Origin: Desulfobulbaceae bacterium
Lineage (GTDB): Bacteria; Desulfobacterota; Desulfobulbia; Desulfobulbales; Desulfobulbaceae
Assembly (NCBI GenBank): GCA_030633145.1
Contig: DAOVTM010000286.1
Span: forward strand, 1-5,496
Length of the DNA stretch: 5,496 nucleotides
Reading direction: 5' to 3'
Shown: in pieces, positions 1 to 5,496 of the stretch
Layout of the letters: each line of letters starts with the position of its first letter
Numbering within the stretch: position 1 is the stretch's first letter
The notes under the pieces: model-generated
Told to the model about the DNA's origin: nothing
The model's input: the letters and a program-made list of their open reading frames with translations, nothing else
Databases searched by the model: none
Program-made: the position numbers and the translations under genes

Positions 1-156
1 GCTTCGTTCCACTTTCGGGAACACCGCAAGTTTTCTCTTTTCAACCGCTGAGACCTCCTGGCGAGGCCCTATTAGAAAAACAGAGAGAGGGGCAAGGAGA
101 AAGAGGAGGAAAACCGCAGAGACTGCTGCCAGATAGAGTTGTTTACCCTGTGGCAC
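1..156 (-). CDS. AlgJ/AlgX-like (DHHW/SGNH-type) acylation partner, N-terminal part only
   Basis: This is the first 52 codons of a gene that runs off the left edge. It begins with a GTG at 156-154, four bases after the MBOAT stop. The product has a short polar start (V-P-Q-G-K-Q), one hydrophobic segment at about residues 7-30, then the stretch VEKRKLAVFP at residues 38-47. A single N-terminal membrane anchor followed by an E-x-R-x-L-A-x-F-P motif is typical of the AlgJ/AlgX/DHHW family. These are periplasmic SGNH-hydrolase-like proteins that work with an MBOAT protein to O-acetylate polysaccharides. The position directly after an AlgI-type gene supports this strongly. The catalytic domain lies outside the window, so activity cannot be judged. 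The start has no good ribosome-binding site: only an AGG about 10 nt upstream, inside the end of the MBOAT gene. Translation is therefore probably coupled to the MBOAT gene. The frame stays open further upstream, so an earlier non-ATG start is possible but less likely. Confidence 0.8.
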   Translation of the reverse strand, partial: MPQGKQLYLAAVSAVFLLFLLAPLSVFLIGPRQEVSAVEKRKLAVFPKVERS

Positions 157-160
157 GTTC

Positions 161-1609
161 TTAAAACCTGAAATAGATAAACGGGTTATAGGAACCAACC
201 GCAAGAGAACCGGCAGAAAAGAACAGGATCACCGAAATAAGTACGAGTTGTATTGTCTGTCCGCAGGCGGCAAGAAGAGGAATCCCTGCTTCCTTCTCCG
301 TAACCAGTTTCCATCGTTGCCGCAGCCATGGGTAGAACGGCAGGCTGAGCAGCAGGCCTGCGCCCAGGGAGGCAAAAAACAACTGGTCCAGATTGAGGCT
401 GACCCTGGGCGGCAGGGATGTACTCCCTGCAAAACCATATAGAACCGAAAAATAGGCTCCTGCGTCCGACAGTTGTTCTATACGAAAAAACACCCAGCCG
501 TTGATAACCACCATCAGGGTATAGAAATGCTGCCAGAAAGGATGGAGATTGTGCAGTACTCTGCCAAAACGACCCCGTTCCAGCACCAGAAAAAAACCAT
601 ACATGCCTCCCCACAGGATAAAATTCCAGCTCGCACCATGCCAGAGACCGCAGAGGAGAAAGACCAGTAAGAGATTAAAACTGGTACGCACGTTTCCCAA
701 TCGGTTGCCGCCCAGCGGGATATAGAGATAATCACGAAACCAGCTTGAGAGGGAAATATGCCAGCGTCGCCAGAATTCTCGTATTGAACGGCTGATATAG
801 GGGTAATTAAAGTTTTCCGGGAAACGAAAGCCAAACATCCGACCAAGGCCGATGGCCATATCTGAGTAGCCGGAAAAATCAAAGTATATCTGCAGAGTAT
901 AACAGATTATAGCCAACCAGGCTGCGGTGGTTGACAACATATCACCGGGCAGGGCAAAGATCTGGTCGGCCATCTGACCCATGGGGTTGGCAATCAACAC
1001 CTTTTTTCCCAGCCCGAAGATAAAACGCTCGACCCCCTGGCCAAAGTCTTCCAGCCTGACCCTCCGTTTCTTTATCTGCCCGGCAATGTCATGGTAGCGG
1101 ACAATGGGCCCTGCAATGAGCTGGGGAAAAAGTGCGATAAAAAGACCCAGATCAAGGATATTTTTTTGAACCTTGTTCTCCTGCCGGTAGAGGTCTATGA
1201 TATAGGAAAGAGCCTGGAAGGTAAAAAAAGAGATGCCAATGGGGAGATGGACTGCATCCATCTGCACCGGGTCTATCCCGATTTTGACAAGTAGAATATT
1301 AAGATTTGCAACGACAAACCCCGCATACTTGAAAAAAGCAAGCATCCCGAGATTGACCACAATGGCTCCGATCAGGTATCTCCTGCCGGAGCTGGATTTT
1401 TCCTGAGCCTTACCGATCAACCGTCCAAAGATATAGTTGATGGTGATGGAGGCAAGCATCACCAAGACATAGATCTGCTCCCCCCAGAGGTAAAAGAAGA
1501 GGCTGGCCGCCAGCAGGAGGAGATTTCGCCCCCGGCGGCCCGCACAGAGGTAGGTCGTGAGAACAACAGGGAGAAAAAAGAAGAGAAAGGTTATGGAGCT
1601 GAAAACCAT
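161..1609 (-). CDS. MBOAT family membrane-bound O-acyltransferase (AlgI-type)
   Basis: The 482-residue polytopic inner-membrane protein belongs to the AlgI branch of the MBOAT family, and its length is normal for that branch. The N-terminus MVFSSITFLFFFLP matches the usual AlgI-type start, so the ATG at 1609 is secure. Visible landmarks are HLPIGISFFTFQ (121-132), FPQLIAGPIVRY (161-172), YFDFSGYSDMAIGLGRMFGF (242-261), the FWRRWHISLSSWFRDYLYIP segment (279-298, with H284) and GLWHGASWNF (321-330). H324 in WHGASW corresponds to the conserved catalytic histidine of the family. Family members move acyl groups, usually acetyl, across the inner membrane for transfer to exported polysaccharide (alginate, cellulose, peptidoglycan) by a periplasmic partner. 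That partner appears to begin right after this gene. The start lies 5 nt after the SDR gene stop. No Shine-Dalgarno sequence sits at normal spacing (only AAAAAAG directly before ATG), which suggests translational coupling. Acyl group and acceptor cannot be read from sequence. Confidence 0.95.
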   Translation of the reverse strand: MVFSSITFLFFFLPVVLTTYLCAGRRGRNLLLLAASLFFYLWGEQIYVLVMLASITINYIFGRLIGKAQEKSSSGRRYLIGAIVVNLGMLAFFKYAGFVVANLNILLVKIGIDPVQMDAVHLPIGISFFTFQALSYIIDLYRQENKVQKNILDLGLFIALFPQLIAGPIVRYHDIAGQIKKRRVRLEDFGQGVERFIFGLGKKVLIANPMGQMADQIFALPGDMLSTTAAWLAIICYTLQIYFDFSGYSDMAIGLGRMFGFRFPENFNYPYISRSIREFWRRWHISLSSWFRDYLYIPLGGNRLGNVRTSFNLLLVFLLCGLWHGASWNFILWGGMYGFFLVLERGRFGRVLHNLHPFWQHFYTLMVVINGWVFFRIEQLSDAGAYFSVLYGFAGSTSLPPRVSLNLDQLFFASLGAGLLLSLPFYPWLRQRWKLVTEKEAGIPLLAACGQTIQLVLISVILFFSAGSLAVGSYNPFIYFRF

Positions 1610-1614
1610 CTTTT

Positions 1615-2598
1615 TTAGATATACCCTTCCTGCCGGTACCAGTCTCCGGTTCGTTTCAGCCCCTCTTCCAGGTCAATTTTCGGAGCATAACCAAGCTCTC
1701 GCTTGGCCTTACTGATGTCAAAGGCGCGGTTCTGTCTGAACCAGTCCACCCGGCGTGGGAAGATAGGGGGTGTTATTTTAAAAGGTTTACAAACTTTTTC
1801 GCAGATATGCCCGGCAATGACCAGCGGAGTGACTGGATAATGGGGGATCTTCACCTCCACCCCCAGGGCCTTGGCAGTCATCTGAACCAGGGTTTCAATC
1901 TCCACATAGTTCTCGTCAGCGATCAGATACACCTCACCAACGCCCTTGCCCGGTTCCATGGCCAGAACCAGGGCATCAATCAGGTTGTCGATATAGAGGG
2001 GGTGGTACCAGGTTTTGCCGGAACCGAACATGGGGAAGGTTCCCTTGCTGACCCGTTTAAAGATCATCTGGAACCGCTCTGGATCACCCGGGCCATACAT
2101 GGCCGCCGGACGAAGGATCACAGTGTCCATGCCCTTTTTACAGAACTCGTTGACTACCGGTTCCGCATTGTACTTGGTCTGTTGATAATAGTCGCCAGGA
2201 GCAATGGGCGAGTCTTCATTGCCGGGAGGATGCGCAACATTACCGTGTACCCCGCAGGTGGAACAGTAAATAAACTTTTTTACCCCGTGGGCCAGGGCTG
2301 ATTCCAGCACAGTGGTGGTGCCGCCGACATTGACCTCATCATAGTAGGTATCATCCACATCCAGTTCGCGAAAGGCTGCGGCCAGATGCTGGACAATCTC
2401 CACCCCTTCCATGCACTGATCAACCACTGCCCGATCCGTGACTGTGCCGATAACGACAGTGGCTCCCCAGGCCCGAATTTCATCGGTTTTTAGCCCTTCC
2501 TGGTAGTCAAGACTGACCACCTCGTGTTCGTCATCAATCAACCTTTTCACAAGAGCCTTGCCAGTAAAACCGGTGCCGCCCGTTACAAGTATTTTCAT
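1615..2598 (-). CDS. NAD(P)-dependent extended-SDR epimerase/dehydratase or ketoreductase
   Basis: The 327-residue cytosolic enzyme is an extended short-chain dehydrogenase of the NAD-dependent epimerase/dehydratase (3-beta-HSD-like) type, of normal length. The Rossmann nucleotide-binding motif GGTGFTG is at residues 7-13, and D31 at the end of the second strand would favour NAD(H). The catalytic set is visible as S113/T114 in YCSTCGVHG and Y138-x3-K142 in DYYQQTKYNAE. Further family markers are RPAAMYGPGD (163-172), HPLYIDNLIDAL (199-210) and a C-terminal AKRELGYAPKIDLEEGLKRT segment (298-317) that belongs to the substrate domain. Enzymes of this group act on nucleotide sugars, but relatives also reduce or oxidise lipid and steroid-like alcohols, so the substrate is not determined. 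In this cluster a sugar precursor is the simplest guess. The ATG is preceded by AGGA with 7 nt spacing (2606-2609), a good ribosome-binding site. The gene follows the membrane-protein gene by 34 nt. Confidence 0.93.
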   Translation of the reverse strand: MKILVTGGTGFTGKALVKRLIDDEHEVVSLDYQEGLKTDEIRAWGATVVIGTVTDRAVVDQCMEGVEIVQHLAAAFRELDVDDTYYDEVNVGGTTTVLESALAHGVKKFIYCSTCGVHGNVAHPPGNEDSPIAPGDYYQQTKYNAEPVVNEFCKKGMDTVILRPAAMYGPGDPERFQMIFKRVSKGTFPMFGSGKTWYHPLYIDNLIDALVLAMEPGKGVGEVYLIADENYVEIETLVQMTAKALGVEVKIPHYPVTPLVIAGHICEKVCKPFKITPPIFPRRVDWFRQNRAFDISKAKRELGYAPKIDLEEGLKRTGDWYRQEGYI

Positions 2599-2605
2599 TT
2601 TTTTA

Positions 2606-2609
2606 TCCT
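2606..2609 (-). promoter_or_regulatory. Ribosome-binding site of the SDR gene
   Basis: AGGA (minus strand) lies 7 nt before the ATG at 2598, separated by an A-rich TAAAAAA spacer. It fixes the start of the epimerase/dehydratase gene and is one of only two clear Shine-Dalgarno sites in the window. Confidence 0.7.
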
Positions 2610-2632
2610 GTTATTTTTATAGTTACCCTTAA

Positions 2633-4042
2633 TTACCGTTCAATGATGACCGGACGCCACTCCTTCATCCAACTGATATATTTATTCTGTTCTTCAGGGG
2701 GAAAGTCCTGATATAAAATTTGGGTTGCGTCTGCGCGACGACTCCCAACCTGTACCCATGGATGGAAAAAGGGATGCTGATGATTGTACTGCCGCATGAT
2801 AACATACTGGTTCTTTTCCTTAAGCCCCTGCATTTCCATGGTGTGAATGGCTTGTACATAGACATTGGTATCCGGGATTGGTTCTATAGAATATTTATCC
2901 GGAAACCTGCTGTTATCAACATAAATAAAGACACAAAGCAACAGGGCAAACACTGCGGACACGACTTTGTTTTCCCCAAAACGGTGAAACAGGCCATCTG
3001 CCAGGTAGAGGAGAAACAGACACCAGAAAAAGAGCGAGATAAAACGGTGACATGGTTTCGGGGCTATATAGACAGGGTATTTACTGCTGAGATAAAAAAG
3101 GGTGTAGGAACCGGCAATTATCGCAAACATGATAATGGAATTTTTGATATATACCGTGTCCTTGCGAAAGAGAATAAAACTGGACAGCACGATAAACAGC
3201 AACAGGAGCCAAAACCATGGCGAGACATGACCGAAGAGGTTGAAAAAGAAAATACGATCCAGGAGAGAGTCAAAATAATGTTGGATAACCTCCCACCGTT
3301 TGATACGCATAATCTTGGTGGTTTCGCTTTGGATGGTAAGGTAATAGGCAAAGGCTGAACAACAGGTCAGCAATAAAAACCACCGCTTCCTGCCTCCATC
3401 CCTCCAGAAGAGGAGGAGGGTGAGCAAACCTGCTGGTATCACCACCGCAGAGTAGGGACCTGCCCAGGGGAGAAAGAGAAAAAAAATTAAAGTCAACAGC
3501 ATACCCGGAATGGTAGCTGGAATGGCGTAAAAAAAAAGCACCAGCAGAACAACGAGGCTGGTGTACATGATAAAAATGAGGGAGTTGTAATAAAAGATAT
3601 GGTTCATGGCCACCAGTCCGGTCAATAAAGGGCCGACAACTAGTACTGTCCGGCTGCGAATCAGGCCGGAACAGAAAAAACAGCAGGCAGCAACGGTTCC
3701 CCAGGCAAAGCCTGACCACAAATAGAGGTATGGTTGAACCCGGACATCAAAATGGGCGATGACCCAGGCAAAAAAACTGGTTACCAGGGTCTTGTAGGGT
3801 TGACCAAAGAAATCTCTCCCCACATCTGCCAGGGGTTGTACGTTATCATAATAATGGGAGAAGATAACCGCATCTTCGGCAAAAAAACCGGTATGGGTCA
3901 ATGCTGTCCAGCTACGAACGAGGTTCACCACAATCAGGAGGAAGAAACCGGCAAAAAACCACTTCCACGCTACTTTTGCCGCAGGTCGTTCGCCCTCTCC
4001 ATCATCCACAAGTTCTCCTGTTTCGTTGCTGGTAACCGTCAT
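2633..4042 (-). CDS. Polytopic membrane protein of unassigned family, possibly GT-C-like glycosyltransferase
   Basis: The 469-residue protein was not recognised as a named family. It has a short acidic cytoplasmic start (residues 1-25), roughly 11-12 hydrophobic segments between about 28 and 375 (for example 28-44, 105-126, 132-147, 152-172, 177-191, 195-213, 219-236, 275-292, 299-318, 333-350, 358-375), and a soluble tail of about 95 residues. After the first membrane segment comes TGFFAEDAVIFSHYYDN (51-67). The acidic pair E56-D57 in the first outer loop recalls the acidic motif of GT-C enzymes, which transfer sugars from polyprenyl-phosphate donors at the outer face. A polymerase- or flippase-like role is also possible. 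The tail is rich in aromatic and histidine residues (NQYVIMRQYNHQHPFFHPW, 411-429) and contains no domain I know. The ATG at 4042 follows an in-frame TGA two codons upstream and has no Shine-Dalgarno site. A GTG at 4009 (codon 12) has AGGAG at 5 nt and may be the true start. Gene reality is well supported; function is inference. Confidence 0.88.
   Translation of the reverse strand: MTVTSNETGELVDDGEGERPAAKVAWKWFFAGFFLLIVVNLVRSWTALTHTGFFAEDAVIFSHYYDNVQPLADVGRDFFGQPYKTLVTSFFAWVIAHFDVRVQPYLYLWSGFAWGTVAACCFFCSGLIRSRTVLVVGPLLTGLVAMNHIFYYNSLIFIMYTSLVVLLVLFFYAIPATIPGMLLTLIFFLFLPWAGPYSAVVIPAGLLTLLLFWRDGGRKRWFLLLTCCSAFAYYLTIQSETTKIMRIKRWEVIQHYFDSLLDRIFFFNLFGHVSPWFWLLLLFIVLSSFILFRKDTVYIKNSIIMFAIIAGSYTLFYLSSKYPVYIAPKPCHRFISLFFWCLFLLYLADGLFHRFGENKVVSAVFALLLCVFIYVDNSRFPDKYSIEPIPDTNVYVQAIHTMEMQGLKEKNQYVIMRQYNHQHPFFHPWVQVGSRRADATQILYQDFPPEEQNKYISWMKEWRPVIIER
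4015..4019 (-). promoter_or_regulatory. Strong Shine-Dalgarno site for alternative GTG start at 4009
   Basis: AGGAG on the minus strand stands 5 nt before GTG at 4009-4007, which is codon 12 (V12) of the membrane-protein frame. The upstream ATG at 4042 has no comparable site. A start at GTG would remove 11 residues (MTVTSNETGEL) ahead of an acidic segment and would not touch any membrane helix. This is the best-looking ribosome-binding site in the window, so the annotated start may need moving. Confidence 0.5.
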
Positions 4043-4159
4043 CGTTCAGATTTTTTGTAAATATTAATCACTCGCAGGGAGTACATTTTTAACCGTTATT
4101 ATTGCAACAGGTAAAATACTACTGCCCATCTTCATCTTTGGCAAGTTGTATGATGATCG
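4043..4159 (-). other. AT-rich intergenic gap, no convincing gene
   Basis: This 117-nt stretch between the glycosyltransferase stop and the membrane-protein ATG is the longest gap in the window, and is about 150 nt if the GTG start is used. It is visibly AT-rich. I see no stem-loop followed by a T-run, so no terminator is called. On the minus strand TTGCAA (4107-4102) and TGTACT (4085-4080) are 16 nt apart, a poor match to a sigma-70 promoter, so an internal promoter is only a possibility. A 23-codon frame (4135-4064) has no ribosome-binding site. Confidence 0.4.
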
Positions 4160-5332
4160 TCAGGTATTTGCGCCATATACCCGCTGTAATATCTGCCCTA
4201 CAGCCTCGGAAGAGTATTTCGCCCGGATGCGCTGCCGCCCGGCACCACCTCTGATTTCAGCCTGTTGCGGGTCTGAAAGAGCCTCTTCAACAGCAAGGGC
4301 AAGCCGCTGTCCGTCTGTGCTGGAGGCAAAAAATCCCGCAGCACCCAGCATCTGCTGATTATTATCGGTACCAAAACAGACCACCGGCAATCCGGCTGCC
4401 ATATAGTGGAGCAGTTTACCGCTGGCCTCTCCCGAGTCCTCTTCCTTAGGTTCAATGGCTATATTCCCAATTGCCAGCCAACCGGCAAGTTCTCCGTAAT
4501 CAACCTGGCCGGGCAGGTAAGAGTACTCCGTAAGATTATGCTTATGGATATATGGTTCAACGCTGTCCAGTGGATAGCCAACCAGGACAAAGAAAAGATC
4601 GTTGCGCCCCGTACAGAGAATCCGCATCGCCTCAAGGACATGGTCGATCCCCTTGCCTGGCAGGAGGGAACCGGTGTAGAGAATGACGGTCTTGTCTGCC
4701 GGGATAATGTCATCCAACCGCCCGTCTCTATCGGTTGTAAAGATCGCCTCCGGGACAATATCCTGCACCACCTGGGTCTTAACGGACTCGACCTTGAAAT
4801 CGTTGATCAGGCAGTCCCGGCTCTTTTGGGAGGAGCATAAAAACAGATCCGGCATCCAACAGATAAGGGTTTCAACGGTCTTAAAACACTTGAGAATAAA
4901 CCCTGCTCCCGCAAAGGTACCATAGGCGGCAAGCTCACCGCTGAGGCTGCCCTGCATGTCCATAATTACCGTCATCCTACGCCAGAAGAGACACCATTTC
5001 ACGACCCAGCCGATCAAAACCCCCTCGTGCAAATGGCAATGGAGCAGAGCCGGACGTTCCTGCCAGGCCGTCTTAAGCACTAAGAAAAAGAGAAAAAAAT
5101 CCGCAATAAAGCGGAAAGGGGAATAACCGGCATCCAGTTTCGTATAGCCGGGAATGGGCCAGGTTCTGCGGATATCCAGCCCCTCCACATCCCGACCCAG
5201 CGGGTAGGTGCAGATAATTATTCGATATGGATGGGCTGCCAGGGCCTCAACCTCGTTGCGGATGCGGATATGACAGCCCCGGTCGGCAAAAAAAGGGGTG
5301 GGCACAATATGGAGTACTTCAGGTTTGTTCAT
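4160..5332 (-). CDS. Glycosyltransferase, GT4 family (GT-B fold)
   Basis: The 390-residue protein is a retaining GT4-type glycosyltransferase of ordinary length. The N-terminal domain starts with VLHIVPTPFFADRGCHIRIRNEVEAL (residues 6-31): a beta strand, then the acceptor-side loop that usually carries paired glycines but here reads R-G-C-H. LLHCHLHEG (96-104) is the conserved histidine-containing stretch in this domain. The C-terminal donor domain opens with VILYTGSLLPGKGIDHVLEA (216-235) and contains the E-x7-E motif as E294 to E302 in EPKEEDSGE, followed by K306 and AAGLPVVCFG (312-321), which bind the nucleotide-sugar donor. Hydrophobic stretches around 74-88 and 104-116 suggest membrane association at the cytoplasmic face, not true spanning. 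It probably adds a sugar to a lipid-linked glycan; donor and acceptor are unknown. The ATG at 5332 has no Shine-Dalgarno site and lies inside the end of the preceding gene (14-nt overlap), so translation is probably coupled. Confidence 0.93.
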   Translation of the reverse strand: MNKPEVLHIVPTPFFADRGCHIRIRNEVEALAAHPYRIIICTYPLGRDVEGLDIRRTWPIPGYTKLDAGYSPFRFIADFFLFFLVLKTAWQERPALLHCHLHEGVLIGWVVKWCLFWRRMTVIMDMQGSLSGELAAYGTFAGAGFILKCFKTVETLICWMPDLFLCSSQKSRDCLINDFKVESVKTQVVQDIVPEAIFTTDRDGRLDDIIPADKTVILYTGSLLPGKGIDHVLEAMRILCTGRNDLFFVLVGYPLDSVEPYIHKHNLTEYSYLPGQVDYGELAGWLAIGNIAIEPKEEDSGEASGKLLHYMAAGLPVVCFGTDNNQQMLGAAGFFASSTDGQRLALAVEEALSDPQQAEIRGGAGRQRIRAKYSSEAVGQILQRVYGANT

Positions 5333-5496
5333 AGCTGTAGCGGCGCATCACTTGCTCTTTTTCCCGTTCCTGCTGCTGCTCATCCCAGCCCAGTTCTTCG
5401 GCCATCAGGGCGGTAACTTGCTGCAAGAGTTCATCATCTGGTCGCTTGATAGTGCCAATCCCGGTTCTGCGGAAGAGGACATCGTCAAGGGTCTGA
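5319..5496 (-). CDS. GlpD-like FAD-dependent glycerol-3-phosphate dehydrogenase, C-terminal end only
   Basis: The last 58 codons of a gene enter from the right edge and stop with TGA at 5321-5319. The translation contains QTLDDVLFRRTGIGT near its start and LMAEELGWDEQQQERE further on. A T-L-x-D-V-L-x-R-R-T segment followed by a helix with ELGWDE, then a charged helix, is the usual ending of the DAO_C helical domain of aerobic glycerol-3-phosphate dehydrogenases (GlpD/GlpA type). These are flavoproteins that oxidise glycerol-3-phosphate to dihydroxyacetone phosphate at the inner membrane. The FAD-binding and catalytic parts lie outside the window, so a relative with another substrate cannot be excluded. 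The gene overlaps the glycosyltransferase start by 14 nt in a different frame, which ties it to the glycan operon. It was identified from residues by eye, not by search. Confidence 0.72.
   Translation of the reverse strand, partial: QTLDDVLFRRTGIGTIKRPDDELLQQVTALMAEELGWDEQQQEREKEQVMRRYSYEQT

Noticed and set aside
1807..2301. A 164-codon plus-strand open frame opposite the SDR gene
   Set aside because: The minus strand here carries intact Rossmann and Y-x3-K motifs. The plus frame shows no domain and is antisense noise.
2720..3358. A 212-codon plus-strand open frame opposite the membrane-protein gene
   Set aside because: Its translation is charged and low in recognisable motifs, and it lies wholly antisense to a gene with clear membrane segments. 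It is a shadow caused by codon bias.
3270..3719. A 149-codon alternative minus-strand frame within the membrane-protein gene
   Set aside because: It overlaps the longer frame that has coherent hydrophobic segments. Its own translation has no consistent pattern, and no frameshift is needed to explain the main gene.
4051..4056. A T-run on the plus strand as a terminator
   Set aside because: No stem-loop precedes it on the plus strand, and no plus-strand gene ends there. On the minus strand it reads as A-residues.
4080..4107. TTGCAA and TGTACT as a sigma-70 promoter
   Set aside because: Both hexamers are only partial matches and the 16-nt spacing is short, so I did not call it as a feature.
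4064..4135. A 23-codon minus-strand frame starting ATG-AAG-ATG in the gap
   Set aside because: It has no ribosome-binding site, no recognisable motif and a length expected by chance in this gap.

Overview
The window is a stretch of a bacterial surface-glycan gene cluster. Every supported gene lies on the minus strand, so transcription runs from position 5496 down to position 1. I identify four complete genes and two cut by the window edges. In transcription order they are: the C-terminal tail of a GlpD-like FAD oxidoreductase (5496-5319); a GT4-family glycosyltransferase (5332-4160); a 469-residue multi-pass membrane protein of unassigned family (4042-2633, or from a GTG at 4009); an NAD(P)-dependent extended-SDR epimerase/dehydratase (2598-1615); an AlgI-type MBOAT O-acyltransferase (1609-161); and the start of an AlgJ/AlgX-like (DHHW/SGNH) membrane-anchored acylation partner (156-1).

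The genes are tightly packed. The first two overlap by 14 nt. The later junctions are 117, 34, 5 and 4 nt. I see no convincing rho-independent terminator between them. This fits one operon with translational coupling at several junctions. The only sizeable gap, 4043-4159, is AT-rich and holds no convincing gene. No tRNA, rRNA, CRISPR array, insertion sequence or phage gene is visible. The plus-strand open frames are antisense shadows of the minus-strand genes.

The likely joint role is inferred. The glycosyltransferase would add a sugar from a nucleotide donor at the cytoplasmic face. The SDR enzyme would make or modify a sugar or related precursor. The large membrane protein could transfer or polymerise sugar on the outer side of the inner membrane, or move it across. 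The MBOAT protein and its partner would put acyl (probably acetyl) groups on the glycan in the periplasm, as in alginate acetylation. The role of the GlpD-like flavoprotein is open.

The organism is probably a Gram-negative bacterium: the AlgI/AlgJ-type pair works across the inner membrane into the periplasm. Moderate GC content and the style of the proteins suggest a deltaproteobacterium-like (Desulfobacterota) source, but this is an impression from recall and not a measured result. I do not see strong evidence for a wholly new system. The least explained parts are the 469-residue membrane protein and the coupling of a GlpD-like oxidoreductase to a glycosyltransferase.
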